Source of the DNA: Desulfogranum japonicum DSM 18378
GTDB lineage: Bacteria > Desulfobacterota > Desulfobulbia > Desulfobulbales > Desulfobulbaceae
DNA length: 56,582 nucleotides
Direction: 5' to 3'
NCBI RefSeq assembly: GCF_000429945.1
Contig: NZ_AUCV01000041.1
Span: forward strand, 1-56,582
Shown here: in pieces, positions 15,801 through 23,818 of the stretch
How the letters are laid out: each line of letters opens with the position of its first letter
Position numbering within the stretch: position 1 is the stretch's first letter
The notes under the pieces: generated by a model
The model's database searches: none
Told to the model about the DNA's origin: nothing
What the model saw: only the letters and a program-made list of their open reading frames with translations
Program-made: the position numbers and the translations under genes

Positions 15801-18309
15801 CCGCGTCAATATCATTGAACATTTTTTGGGTTGCCCCATACGAGCCCTTCTCACGGTTAGCAGCCAGACGTGGAAGGCGTTTAAGCATCCTGGATTCCTT
15901 TGAAAAGAGATCCACTTCCTCCTCAATCTTTGCAATGAAGCGCTGTTGCTCCCTTTCTTCCCAGATAGTTCTATGTCGAACGATTTTGCCGGTTCGCAGA
16001 GAGGCAATGAGATCCTGCTCAATTTGTAGGTTGGTCATCTGCATCACCAGTTCATCGTCAAGACTCGCACGGATAGCTGGATCAGTTGCCAGGGTAAGCT
16101 CCTTTTTAATCCGCTCCATGTTGTGCTTGATGATATCGATAACCGACTGATGCTGCAAAACTGCAGATTTAATTTCCTCAGGCGTCATGACTGGCGGATC
16201 GTCACCTTCCTCTCCTTCTTCGTTCTCTGGCTCCTTTGACTGACGGCCAACGCTCTGTAACTCCTGCCTGTCCAAATCAGCATCAGACGGATCAATGGGC
16301 CTGGCTTCGCAACCGGAACTCCAGGTATAGATGTAATCCCTTTTGCCTAACCAGGCGGCATGTGCCGGAAGAAACGGAAGCTGGTTAGAGGTATTAACGC
16401 CAGCAAAAAGCTTGAGTGCAACCCGCATCTGTCTCTCCTCGGTATTTGGTTCAGCCAGGACTTCACCTTCAACCGCAAAACTGTAATTATCCTCGTTGGG
16501 ATAGGCGATATTATGAAGCCTGGAAAAGCCTGGCTTGATGGAACCAGCCGGCTTGAGTTGACGGGGAACAGTCAAAGAGCAGGTGAACGGGAACTCGTCA
16601 ATCGAAGTGCGGATTGACTTACCCTGTATGACGATAGTATCGCCAGGATGCATTACTGCCTTGGGATGCTCCCAATGCATTTTATAGTTGTATTCTCCGT
16701 ATGTTAGGGCAATCCTGTCCGGTGGCCGCTCATAGATCAGAGAGGTGGCAGCCGGAATAAACACTCCATGTTCGACGATACCATCGACTTTATTAAGGCT
16801 GTTTTCGTTTGCTACAATGAACCCTTCTTCAGCTGTACGTTTTTTGAAGTTGTCAGCAAATTCAACATGAGATAAAACCCAGCAGCCTTCGTTTCGAGTG
16901 GCATTCAGGGCATCCATTGCCTTCTGGTGACGTTTACGGGCATTGCACTGAGCTTTCAGGGGATTCGGTGGATCACCCAGTTCCCTTATGCCGGTAATAC
17001 AGTGCAGGGCATCTGTTTTCAAATTCTGAAGCCGCTTTGTGATGATATAGCCGCTGTCAAGCAGGGAGCGGGTACTGAGTTCATCCTGATAGATGGCCGA
17101 TGCTGCAGCCATCTGCAAGGTCTCCCGTACCCCTTCAAGATCAGACTCGATCTGTCCGAGCATGGTAAAATAACGGTCTAAAAGCAGATTAAGCCGGGTG
17201 AAATACATATGGGCTTCTGTTGAGGGTTGCTCCTGAAATGGCGCCCATAACCGTTGAAAGCTCTGTGTTTTTTCTCCTTTGTCAGGAATGCCGCAGATAA
17301 GGCGCATGGCTTCAATCGTGTGCAGCAGTGTTTCCTGGTAGTCCTTGATAGACTCTGCTGTCGGCTCAGTAGGAATCTGTTTTATCGGATCACTCTCTGG
17401 TAACTGCTCCCCAATCACCCCCGTATAATGAGACGTTGTCCATAGGACAACCGGTAGAGTCCATTGCTGAGGATTGCAAGGGTCGTTGGCCGGAAAACCT
17501 GGGAAGGCCTTAACCATTGGAGCAGCATTGAGCTTTGGCAGGGTTCCGCCAAGTGCGGCGATCTCATCCAACATACCACTTTGGATCGCATACTCGGATA
17601 TGATGTCAAATTTACCGGCCACAGCACTGTCTGGCTGCCAGATTGAAGCTGTTTTAGTTTGTGTAGTTTGGGAAACATCTTCAAGTGAGCTCTGTGTTGA
17701 TGATCTAGCGGGTTCATGATCCTGAGCCATCATTGGATTCCCTGAAAATGTAATGTCCTGCCGCGGTTCAAGCACCAATTGTGGCATTGCTTTTGCCTGG
17801 GGTAGAGCCATTTCCAGTTGTCTTGCTCTGCTGGCATAATAGATTTGCAAGTCACGTTGATGCAAATTTTCTGTCACCAGGAGCATGTTATAGATGGCAC
17901 GAGTGCATTGCGCATCGTGTTCAAGCACCTCTTTCAAATCTGCAACAGCAGGACTCCACTTCTTTAATTGTATCCTGGTGGCAGCTCTATTCAGCAGGGC
18001 ACTCAAATCATTCTGGCCGGTCTTGACAGCGTGATCAAAAGCCAGTTCTGCCTGTTGAAATTCTTTTTGCTGGTACCAGATAATCCCCATGTTGAACCAG
18101 GCATTATGGAGCGAGGCATCTTTGGTGGTTGCCCTTTGGTAATAGGCAAGAGCGTCTGCCGGATTTGTCTTCTGCACTTTCAGAGCATGACTGAAGGCAC
18201 GGGCAGCATCCACGGGTATTGAATCCGCATCCCCTGGAGTGCTAAAGCAAAAAAGTGTTGATATCAGTACCACCAGGATCAAAGGAATACCCTTTAGCAA
18301 ACCAGCCAT
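12898..18309 (-). CDS. Giant exported protein with N-terminal TPRs, function unknown
   Basis: An 1803-residue protein that I do not recognise. A signal peptide is seen at residues 1-28 (basic start, hydrophobic core LILVVLISTLFCFS, then GDADS). Three or so TPR units follow (about 35-150; NAWFNMGIIWYQQKEFQQAE is a clear one). Then come a helical region, a beta-rich segment (about 540-670), an acidic linker (EPENEEGEEGDD), a long charged coiled-coil region (about 715-875) and a hydrophobic stretch (about 885-915, SLMFGALFVPGGAYVAM). A two-copy motif DGxxNTxHxxY lies about 60 residues apart near 1040 and 1100. A glycine/serine-rich middle and a beta-rich C-terminus (about 1590-1803) complete it. 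The hydrophobic patch after coiled coils recalls secreted toxins or envelope-spanning proteins, but no toxin motif is seen. It is a single gene between repeats, with no immunity gene adjacent. Confidence 0.8.
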   Translation of the reverse strand: MAGLLKGIPLILVVLISTLFCFSTPGDADSIPVDAARAFSHALKVQKTNPADALAYYQRATTKDASLHNAWFNMGIIWYQQKEFQQAELAFDHAVKTGQNDLSALLNRAATRIQLKKWSPAVADLKEVLEHDAQCTRAIYNMLLVTENLHQRDLQIYYASRARQLEMALPQAKAMPQLVLEPRQDITFSGNPMMAQDHEPARSSTQSSLEDVSQTTQTKTASIWQPDSAVAGKFDIISEYAIQSGMLDEIAALGGTLPKLNAAPMVKAFPGFPANDPCNPQQWTLPVVLWTTSHYTGVIGEQLPESDPIKQIPTEPTAESIKDYQETLLHTIEAMRLICGIPDKGEKTQSFQRLWAPFQEQPSTEAHMYFTRLNLLLDRYFTMLGQIESDLEGVRETLQMAAASAIYQDELSTRSLLDSGYIITKRLQNLKTDALHCITGIRELGDPPNPLKAQCNARKRHQKAMDALNATRNEGCWVLSHVEFADNFKKRTAEEGFIVANENSLNKVDGIVEHGVFIPAATSLIYERPPDRIALTYGEYNYKMHWEHPKAVMHPGDTIVIQGKSIRTSIDEFPFTCSLTVPRQLKPAGSIKPGFSRLHNIAYPNEDNYSFAVEGEVLAEPNTEERQMRVALKLFAGVNTSNQLPFLPAHAAWLGKRDYIYTWSSGCEARPIDPSDADLDRQELQSVGRQSKEPENEEGEEGDDPPVMTPEEIKSAVLQHQSVIDIIKHNMERIKKELTLATDPAIRASLDDELVMQMTNLQIEQDLIASLRTGKIVRHRTIWEEREQQRFIAKIEEEVDLFSKESRMLKRLPRLAANREKGSYGATQKMFNDIDAVYQSDLPLEERVKRLADLRDAAYLETVKEQQAARQKLVTAEERLWYAEKVQTACNVSLMFGALFVPGGAYVAMTHGVGTGYIEGGTVKAFENGIRAALNPVDVVWAFYDGYYSLEKDQQTGKIRYRGWQGGLENAAYTYVMNKLFEKVGQRMQGRTKGADIPGTKVGKPKGEPHFDAFTDNTDAFRYKKNKLNEAYLAEVPRNPDGSINTNHRDYPSLRKKYNKKQGELAGEYGVIAKREDLKNALENCTRQHEARIPDTARNADGTVNTKHPEYQRVKEQWEGEMADIRSKHNKGYEQRWQEQDDIINELGIKKAVIKSGGKPESIMSDIDRTFSDLGSGKQFINALKNRGYKVHEYPDRWVIPKADTVIWKPASKADIIGSSSQSAAASYGAERGSDKFSTKGGLHYTTEGKYGIKDPAGAVIDNLKKATEAGIGGNTSKPDYHIIGKSVDKSFSIASDNGASKNSPLFNDPVFQEKARAVRRHKTPEEAGIFTFGNPEATKQKEGNSFLRQSRHYMAGAMQEGSKASGMLNAERMQKIRMAEASGNHSEANALRQELVTTKITNEAVMQSLSAQDPRFMNQVNQAVNVGAVPRSNQSIFKTTAGTGTMGKKESSGYQHRFGYGWLLKKVGLSADPATSSAPQPQVNSYKSRSLLSMSQAATVLKTQLIPAVNNTKSVSGYFSALNQAFQSYATNPAYAGRAIKALSGYDASKVATDLNSVSKHLMSKGTNKAIEEIAATVTPLENQALAATTRAWVFLRLPIVKLEKGPLGFSNEKTIKKEIAPRILLEDVPLKWNGTKFLMLHMNGTFDGNKRIVNDPGELSNASYWTKAEITGAISADGREMRSLNATSLSQSQRTESTQSYSLEMIPLDQKKQLVINGKPADFFCFRISGAEVEDLLLDYTYSSEHNWPEGRWKHELEVIRWQEKEKAPEIVVIFSPFSREQMKTKERSLFEDWVKEVCDL

Positions 18310-18511
18310 GGCAAAATCTCTCTGTATACAACTACTTTTTATAAACGAAATGCTTCAAAATTATATAGTCTGTCACTGCTATGCATGACTCTCCACGCTG
18401 GCGGCAATAACGATCGCGTAAAGATACTGTACCTTCGCAACAGTACACTATCATTTACAACTACCCAACCTTGACAATACTTCAATCTGGTTGAAACACA
18501 GTTACAATACA

Positions 18512-19006
18512 TTAATGCCTGTCGCTATACATAGACCGAAGTTCATTGAACGTATCCCTGCGCAGGATAAGATTTGGTATACTGACGCCGACGGATAAGG
18601 CCATGAGTATAAAGACTGCGTTTAAGCCGCTGCTTATTGTTTGCATGGCGGTTGCACTGAAATCAGCTGCACCCGTTCCATGCAATTCGAGAATTCCCAG
18701 CATCATGCTGTAGATATACTTTCCTGGCACCATAGGGATAACCGATGGAATAGACAGTATCGGCGCAGGAACATGTTTGTCATATGATGCCAAAAGACTG
18801 ACAATACCAATGACAGTGGAGCCGGCCAAGGTACCGACGATTATTCCTCCACCCATTGTTATCCAGCATAGTTTGGCGCCAATACCAAGGGCTCCAAATA
18901 CAAAAATATAAGCCAGAGCTCGTTGGGGAACGTTAAAAAGTACACCGAATCCCATTGCCGCAACACCACCGTAAAGACACCTGATCACAATATGAGAAGT
19001 ATCCAT
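18512..19006 (-). CDS. yjjB: YjjB-like half of a threonine/serine-type exporter
   Basis: A 164-residue membrane protein of the ThrE C-terminal (DUF3815/YjjB) type. It has four to five hydrophobic segments and the typical IPSVIPMVPGKYIYSMM motif. The ATG at 19006 starts five bases after the stop of the YjjP-like gene and gives the usual family length (about 155-165); the longer open frame from 19096 would overlap the upstream gene without reason. With YjjP-like it should form a two-part inner-membrane exporter. In Escherichia coli the YjjPB pair exports succinate, while the fused ThrE of Corynebacterium exports threonine and serine. The substrate here is unknown. Confidence 0.85.
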   Translation of the reverse strand: MDTSHIVIRCLYGGVAAMGFGVLFNVPQRALAYIFVFGALGIGAKLCWITMGGGIIVGTLAGSTVIGIVSLLASYDKHVPAPILSIPSVIPMVPGKYIYSMMLGILELHGTGAADFSATAMQTISSGLNAVFILMALSVGVSIPNLILRRDTFNELRSMYSDRH

Positions 19007-19011
19007 ATCTA

Positions 19012-19788
19012 CTAAAACTTGAAAATGAATAATGAAAGCAGAAATCCCAGTGCGATCATAAAGGATATAAGTAACCCGTTGACCGCACGCAGGCAACCAT
19101 TGAGAATATTCCCCTCCAACAGATCCGTAAAGGCGTTAAACAGTGGGACACCCGGAATCAAAAACAGCACAGAGGTAATAAAAGCCACCTCAAATCCCAT
19201 ATCTGGAAAGAGTTTGTTTGGCAGGCCAGAGATCAATGTTGCTCCGAGCGCGGCAAAGAAGGTGCAAAAATAGGGATTGATCTTTCTTTGGGTAAATTGA
19301 TGACGAATACACTGCCCCGCAACTGTTGACATACAAGCTACAAGCATTGCTGATGGTCTTCCACCTGACAGGCCGCAAAATCCTGCTCCGGAAAGCCCGA
19401 CCATACACGTCACTGTCCAAGCGGCAAAACGTGGCAATGTTTCCAGGCGATCCAACTCGCCTTGTATTTCTTGCAGAGACCACTTTGTTGTATTGATTTT
19501 CCAACTCATACGACTGATGCCGGAGACAACCCTGAAATTGACCCCGGGATGCTTGTTGCGCTTCACGGCACTGAACACATGTGCCTCATTTGCATCGGTA
19601 AGGGTAATAAAAATGGCTTGATGTGTAATAAAAAGTTCGGCACTCACACGAAATTGATGGGCAATTCGATCGATCGAATTGCGGATACGGCTCGTATTTG
19701 AGCCACCTGCCTGCATCATGGATGCACATCGCAAAAGCAACATGCCGAGCTTTTTGATTTCTTGATTTGTTGAAGGAAGGAGTTCCAT
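19012..19788 (-). CDS. yjjP: YjjP-like half of a threonine/serine-type exporter
   Basis: A 258-residue protein of the ThrE N-terminal (DUF1212/YjjP) family. The soluble N-terminal part has the conserved LLRCASMMQAGGSNTSRI segment, followed by about five transmembrane helices, including LSGAGFCGLSGG and FLIPGVPLFNAFTDLLEGN. It is translated just ahead of the YjjB-like gene (five-base gap), so the two are expressed together. No regulator is adjacent. Role: export of a small carboxylate or hydroxy amino acid; the substrate cannot be read from sequence. The ribosome site is weak (ATCCTATAAG). Confidence 0.88.
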   Translation of the reverse strand: MELLPSTNQEIKKLGMLLLRCASMMQAGGSNTSRIRNSIDRIAHQFRVSAELFITHQAIFITLTDANEAHVFSAVKRNKHPGVNFRVVSGISRMSWKINTTKWSLQEIQGELDRLETLPRFAAWTVTCMVGLSGAGFCGLSGGRPSAMLVACMSTVAGQCIRHQFTQRKINPYFCTFFAALGATLISGLPNKLFPDMGFEVAFITSVLFLIPGVPLFNAFTDLLEGNILNGCLRAVNGLLISFMIALGFLLSLFIFKF

Positions 19789-19948
19789 CTTATAGGATAC
19801 ACTTTGAAATTATTCAAATAAACATTTTCCAGCCTGGTATCCAATGAATCTCGGACACGCAAGGCCCAATGCATCTACACCGGGATTAACAGCAACGGTT
19901 GTCCTTTCTGATAACCGGAGAGAAAGGCACAAGATTGACGAGATGAAA

Positions 19949-20111
19949 AGGGTCACGGAAAAAATACATTATCCAATCTTGCTTGTCTCTCAACTCGGTA
20001 ACGTTGTCGCGTCAATGGCTCAATACCGCCAGTATGGAACCATTGACGCGACAACGTTACCAAACCGATATCCTACGCAATTTTTGGATATTTATTATTT
20101 TCCACGACCCT
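19949..20111. repeat. Family-1 MITE-like repeat, copy C
   Basis: A 163-bp element from AGGGTCACGG to CCACGACCCT, same orientation as copies B and D. The inner hairpin is perfect despite a base change shared by both arms: it reads AACGTTGTCGCG on one side with its exact complement on the other, where copies A, B and D read AACGTCGTCG. Both flanks show AAA, a possible short target duplication. Confidence 0.88.
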
Positions 20112-20427
20112 AAAATGAAGTGCACGGGTATAAACGCAAAGAGCACAAGTCCTCTATGACGAGCGTCTTTTCATGCACAACAGAAACATATTTTGGTGGC
20201 AGCGCTAAACTGCATCGGGAGTAAGGCAAGAGCCACGTAATAGTAGTGATTCAATCTTGTCAGAGAGTATTGAATCACACATTCACATTTTCAATCTTAA
20301 CCTTTTAGACGAGGAGGTGTTAGAAAAATGATTTCTTTTTCTTCGTAAGCGAGGGGCATGGGAGGGACGATTACCTATAATCGCCTCTCTCCCCTCACCA
20401 ACGTTTTTCCGCTTTCAGCCTTTCAGA
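20112..20427. other. Non-coding gap with one inverted repeat
   Basis: No gene is supported here. GTGATTCAAT (20246-20255) and ATTGAATCAC (20269-20278) form a perfect 10-bp inverted repeat with a 13-nt loop. GAGGAGGTGTTAGAAAAATG at 20311-20330 is a strong ribosome site in front of only six codons, so it may be a leader peptide or a relic of a lost gene. Confidence 0.35.
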
Positions 20428-20721
20428 TTATCCCAGTTGTGGATTTTCAGTTGATCGGCCAACAGCACGAACCGGTGCGATACAGTCCTGTTGACCTTGC
20501 TCTAAAGGATCAGGAATCTGTTTCCACTCGTGCCCAATAATCCCATAATCTTCTTTACAAAATTCAAAAGCCGCTTCAAGACTTCCAAATGTATATTTAT
20601 TTATATATGAACCATCATCTATGATATCGTATTCGAAAAGAAATACTCCATTTTTACAATCATTTATCATTAACTTTTTTATGTTCGAATCAATTATCTT
20701 TACTTTAGCAATAAATCTCAT
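20428..20721 (-). CDS. Small uncharacterised protein
   Basis: A 97-residue protein that I do not recognise with certainty. The body is a plausible alpha/beta fold: an opening beta strand (MRFIAKVKIIDS), a second strand pair (GVFLFEYDIIDD), then an amphipathic helix (SLEAAFEFCKEDYGI) and a tryptophan-containing strand HEWKQIPDP. The last 20 residues look less regular and the frame may be extended or altered at the 3' end. The DNA is more AT-rich than its neighbours. No ribosome site is evident before the ATG at 20721. The layout resembles small lone proteins often found as orphan immunity-like genes, but nothing near it is a toxin. The gene is probably real and its function is unknown. Confidence 0.5.
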   Translation of the reverse strand: MRFIAKVKIIDSNIKKLMINDCKNGVFLFEYDIIDDGSYINKYTFGSLEAAFEFCKEDYGIIGHEWKQIPDPLEQGQQDCIAPVRAVGRSTENPQLG

Positions 20722-21241
20722 ATTAATAGCATACTAACGTACTGTACCGGTGAGGTACGAAATTGGTTGATTGGGTGGCTACCTCTAAAACCATTTCCCA
20801 TGCAAATCTAAAACCCATTAACACAAGAAATTTGTTTCGCTTTTGGCGAGAATGGTTTCACGGATTCTATTCAATGTTTCACGATGTGGTTCCATGAGTA
20901 CGAATTCATTATTCCGTAGTATTTTTCCGTTTTACAGTACACATCGCAGATTACCATTCCATTGAAAATTGGTATTTTTTCTGTTATTTTTTGCTCAGAC
21001 ATCGATGCCTTCACAGTTATGGCAAAGACCTACATAGTGGTTCCCCCCATTGAACGTATCTTTACTTGCAGTTTGAATAAGAGGAGCATTTTCCAAGGTT
21101 TTTCCTTGAAAACGCTATGCGCTTTCCACGGGAATCGAGTACATTGATTATTCTTACACCTATTTTAGGGTCGTGGAAAAGAATGGAGATAACAATTATT
21201 ATCCGCGTCCTTATTGATTAAATTCACTGTATGGAGGAATC
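20722..21241. other. Non-coding gap with a family-1 repeat remnant
   Basis: No gene is supported. At 21167-21212 the sequence starts AGGGTCGTGGAAAAGAA and ends TTATTATCCGCGTCCT, which resembles the two ends of a family-1 repeat joined with the middle deleted. Short frames on both strands lack motifs. Confidence 0.4.
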
Positions 21242-21745
21242 ATGGGGCCCGATGAAATGCGCGAAAAAGCAATTGATCTGTTTTTAAAACGTTTGCATTG
21301 CAGCCAGGTGTTGGCCATGGTCGGCCAGGAGAAACTGGGAGTACACGAACCTTCCGTCATTAAAGCTCTTGGTTCCTTTGGGGGTGGCATTGGTGGAACC
21401 GGCCATATATGCGGAGCTCTTGTTGGCGCGTCCTGCGTTATCGGCACATTGTACAGCCGCTCAAGCCTGGAGGAAAAGGAAAATCCCCGAATGTGGGCCG
21501 CAACCAAAAAAGTGATGAAATCATTCGAGGAACTCACCGAGGAGTATGGTGGTATAAACTGTGGCCAGATTGCCCGTGTCGACTGGATGAATCGGGATGA
21601 AGTCAAAAACTTTTACGGCAACCCGGAAAGTCGGAGACAACACTGTTTAAAGGTGGTCGGGGAAACGGCCCGGCTGCTTGGTGAGTTGCTGGAAAAGGAA
21701 GCAGAAGTCATGGCCGCCAAGGAAGCAGAAAAAAAAGCAAAATAA
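21242..21745 (+). CDS. C_GCAxxG_C_C family redox protein
   Basis: A 167-residue protein of the C_GCAxxG_C_C family, common in anaerobes and often next to redox enzymes. The cysteine pattern is seen as LHCSQ (about residue 19), GHICGALVGASC (about 58-69), GINCGQI (about 112) and RRQHC (about 138). The family's GCAxxG core is varied here to ICGALVGA. A strong ribosome site (ATGGAGGAATC) precedes the ATG at 21242. The C-terminus is a lysine- and glutamate-rich helix. It is convergent with the TRAP/GlcDF operon and has no co-directional neighbour. The cysteines may bind a metal or serve thiol redox; the biochemical role of the family is not settled. Confidence 0.8.
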   Translation: MGPDEMREKAIDLFLKRLHCSQVLAMVGQEKLGVHEPSVIKALGSFGGGIGGTGHICGALVGASCVIGTLYSRSSLEEKENPRMWAATKKVMKSFEELTEEYGGINCGQIARVDWMNRDEVKNFYGNPESRRQHCLKVVGETARLLGELLEKEAEVMAAKEAEKKAK

Positions 21746-21965
21746 ATTGCATCCCGTGGCGCAAGAAGTACCCGGATATCATACAAGGGTAGCTTTTGCT
21801 GCCCTTTCGCCAGAGTGAAGCCAAGCTAATGCTCCACGGGAAAATCGTGTCAACCTTTCCATCCTGTGCCGATTAATAATCATACTGCGCCCAACTGATC
21901 TCCACCTACGACATGGAGCCCTATACTTCAAGAGAGTGAATGGGAGAATAGAACGAGGTGGGTTC

Positions 21966-22571
21966 TTACTGCCTATTACGTTTATAGAAATAAATGACAA
22001 CCAGTAATTTAGCCTTGGTATCTCCCAGGCTGAAACCTGAGTGTGGGATTCTGGAGTCGAAATAAACATGGTCTCCAGCTTCCATTGTATATTTGGTCTC
22101 GCCATAGTGAAACTCCAACCGTCCCTCCAGGACATAAAAAAACTCTTCCCCTTCATGCTCATACATTTTCTGTAAAGAAAACGGGGCATAGATGAGAAAT
22201 GGCTCCATATTCCTGCCTGGTTTTCCGGCACCCAAAACAGTATAGTCATAACCGGCCAGATCACTGGACTCTCGAACAAGCTTATCGTCCTTTTTACGCC
22301 CAAATACAATGGTACCATCATGCACTGGGCCCGCTGTAGAATTAAACAGCGTGGTGACCTCAACGCTGAGCGCACCTGCAATTTTGTTGAGAGTCGAATA
22401 TGGTGGTGCTTTATCCGAACGTTCCACCTTGGAAAGATACCCTTTGGTCAGGCCTGTGCGATCAGCCAGGTCCTGCAGGGTCATCTTTTTAGAAGTACGT
22501 ATCTTTTTAATATTACCTGATATCAATCGTTCATCGATACTGTCATCGGAAAATCGCTTACCTGACACCAC
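21966..22571 (-). CDS. XRE-family regulator with C-terminal cupin
   Basis: A 201-residue transcription regulator. An XRE helix-turn-helix lies at about residues 18-75 (MTLQDLADRTGLTKGYLSKV). A small cupin at about 125-195 has HEGEEFFYVLEGRLEFHYG and DHVYFDSRIPHSG, which would bind a ligand or metal. This architecture is common in regulators of amine and acid catabolism (PuuR-like). It starts with GTG at 22571, sharing one base with the stop of the GlcF gene, behind a GAGGGGGA ribosome site. It is therefore the last gene of the TRAP-glcDF operon and probably controls it by feedback. A 28-bp inverted repeat upstream of dctP is a candidate operator. Confidence 0.9.
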   Translation of the reverse strand: MVSGKRFSDDSIDERLISGNIKKIRTSKKMTLQDLADRTGLTKGYLSKVERSDKAPPYSTLNKIAGALSVEVTTLFNSTAGPVHDGTIVFGRKKDDKLVRESSDLAGYDYTVLGAGKPGRNMEPFLIYAPFSLQKMYEHEGEEFFYVLEGRLEFHYGETKYTMEAGDHVYFDSRIPHSGFSLGDTKAKLLVVIYFYKRNRQ

Positions 22572-23818
22572 TACTCCCCCTCATCTCCTTTTGCGGCTGT
22601 CCCTTTTGCCAGGTAATAAAGCATCTCCACCGGGTGTGCAACTTGAAGCATATCTTCACGCCCCAATTGTCCATGGAGATTAATATGACAAACCGGACAA
22701 TCGGTCAGCCAGAAGCTGGCGCCTGTTTTCCTGGCATTTTCGGTCTTCACCTTGGACATCCTCGCCGAAATTTCAGGGTATTCATAAAAAAAGGTTCCTC
22801 CCCCACCGCAACAATTCAGGGCATCGCCACTCGGTCGATAGTCAAGCTGAGCAATATGCCGAATCAACTGCTCGGATGGTTGAAAGACGTTCTTTAGATG
22901 GCAGGGTGCGTGATAGGTAACTGGAATAGGCTTGCTGACTGGTTGCAGCTCAAGGATATCCAGATGTTCCTGAACAAAAGACATGATATCAACGACCTTT
23001 TCAGCCAGCTGATTCACGGCCTGTGGATCAAGCCCATATCTTTCAGCCAGCATCGGGTACTCCTTTTTCAATGCCGCCCCGCAAGTCGGGCAGTCAACAA
23101 TAACACTGGTAGCTTCTTCTACCAGTAAACAATTCATATTTTGCCTGATGTTATCTCCGGCCTGATCAACTGCTCCATGGTACAACATAGGGATAGAGCA
23201 GCAAGTCTGTTCTTTTGGGATGATGACTCTGTAACCCATTTGGCTTAACAAACCTACAGTAGCCTTCCCCACCGACTCAAAAATATAGTTGGTCGCACAG
23301 CCGGTAAAATACACCACTGTACCCCGACACTCCCCTTTCGGTTCAATTGTCTCACCCATTGAAGAACGAAATGGTTTTATATTCAAATTCGGTAACCGAT
23401 CTGCAGAAATAGAACCGAACGAGCATTTCTTCAAAAGGCTTTCCGGAATCATACCCTGCCCTTTTTGCGCCAGATTTGCAGCAAATTTTATGCGCTGTTC
23501 CCGAGCCAGCAAATACACCAGTGAACGGATTTCAATACGATCTCCATGCGCCTTCGCCATTTCAGCCCGCATATGCATGAACTTGGAATAGTGATCCACA
23601 CCGGAAGGACAGTTTGCGGCACAGCTACCGCACATAAGGCATTTGTTTATCAGCTCTTTAAGCAGTTTGGATGAAGGTAATCGCCCGGACTCATACGCCT
23701 TGATCAGTTGAATTCTGGCGCGCGGAGAGGCCTGCTCTTCCATGAGTACCTTGTAAACAGGACACACTGCCAGACACACACCGCACTTCCCACATCGGGC
23801 TGAGTTACCGCAGCTCAT
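22571..23818 (-). CDS. glcF: GlcF-like iron-sulfur subunit of a 2-hydroxy-acid oxidase
   Basis: A 415-residue protein with two N-terminal 4Fe-4S motifs (CGKCGVCLAVCP and CLMCGSCAANCP). Two cysteine-rich CCG domains follow (CATNY, CCSIPMLYHG, CPTCGAAL; then HAPCHLKN, CCGGGGTFF, DCPVC), as in GlcF, LldE and heterodisulfide reductase HdrD. It would pass electrons from the FAD subunit GlcD to the quinone pool or another membrane acceptor. It overlaps glcD by 4 bp. Substrates of such pairs include glycolate and D- or L-lactate. Linkage to a TRAP transporter supports growth on an imported hydroxy acid. Confidence 0.92.
   Translation of the reverse strand: MSCGNSARCGKCGVCLAVCPVYKVLMEEQASPRARIQLIKAYESGRLPSSKLLKELINKCLMCGSCAANCPSGVDHYSKFMHMRAEMAKAHGDRIEIRSLVYLLAREQRIKFAANLAQKGQGMIPESLLKKCSFGSISADRLPNLNIKPFRSSMGETIEPKGECRGTVVYFTGCATNYIFESVGKATVGLLSQMGYRVIIPKEQTCCSIPMLYHGAVDQAGDNIRQNMNCLLVEEATSVIVDCPTCGAALKKEYPMLAERYGLDPQAVNQLAEKVVDIMSFVQEHLDILELQPVSKPIPVTYHAPCHLKNVFQPSEQLIRHIAQLDYRPSGDALNCCGGGGTFFYEYPEISARMSKVKTENARKTGASFWLTDCPVCHINLHGQLGREDMLQVAHPVEMLYYLAKGTAAKGDEGE

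Noticed and set aside
14890-15903. 337-codon plus-strand frame opposite the giant gene
   Set aside because: Hydrophobic-looking antisense frames are common opposite charged coiled-coil coding sequence; no family match and no start signal seen.
18512-19096. Longer start for the YjjB-like gene at 19096
   Set aside because: It would overlap the YjjP-like gene by 85 bp with non-family sequence; the ATG at 19006 gives the normal length.
21779-22381. 200-codon minus-strand frame overlapping the XRE-cupin gene
   Set aside because: The other frame encodes an intact HTH and cupin with a coupled start; this frame has no recognisable content.
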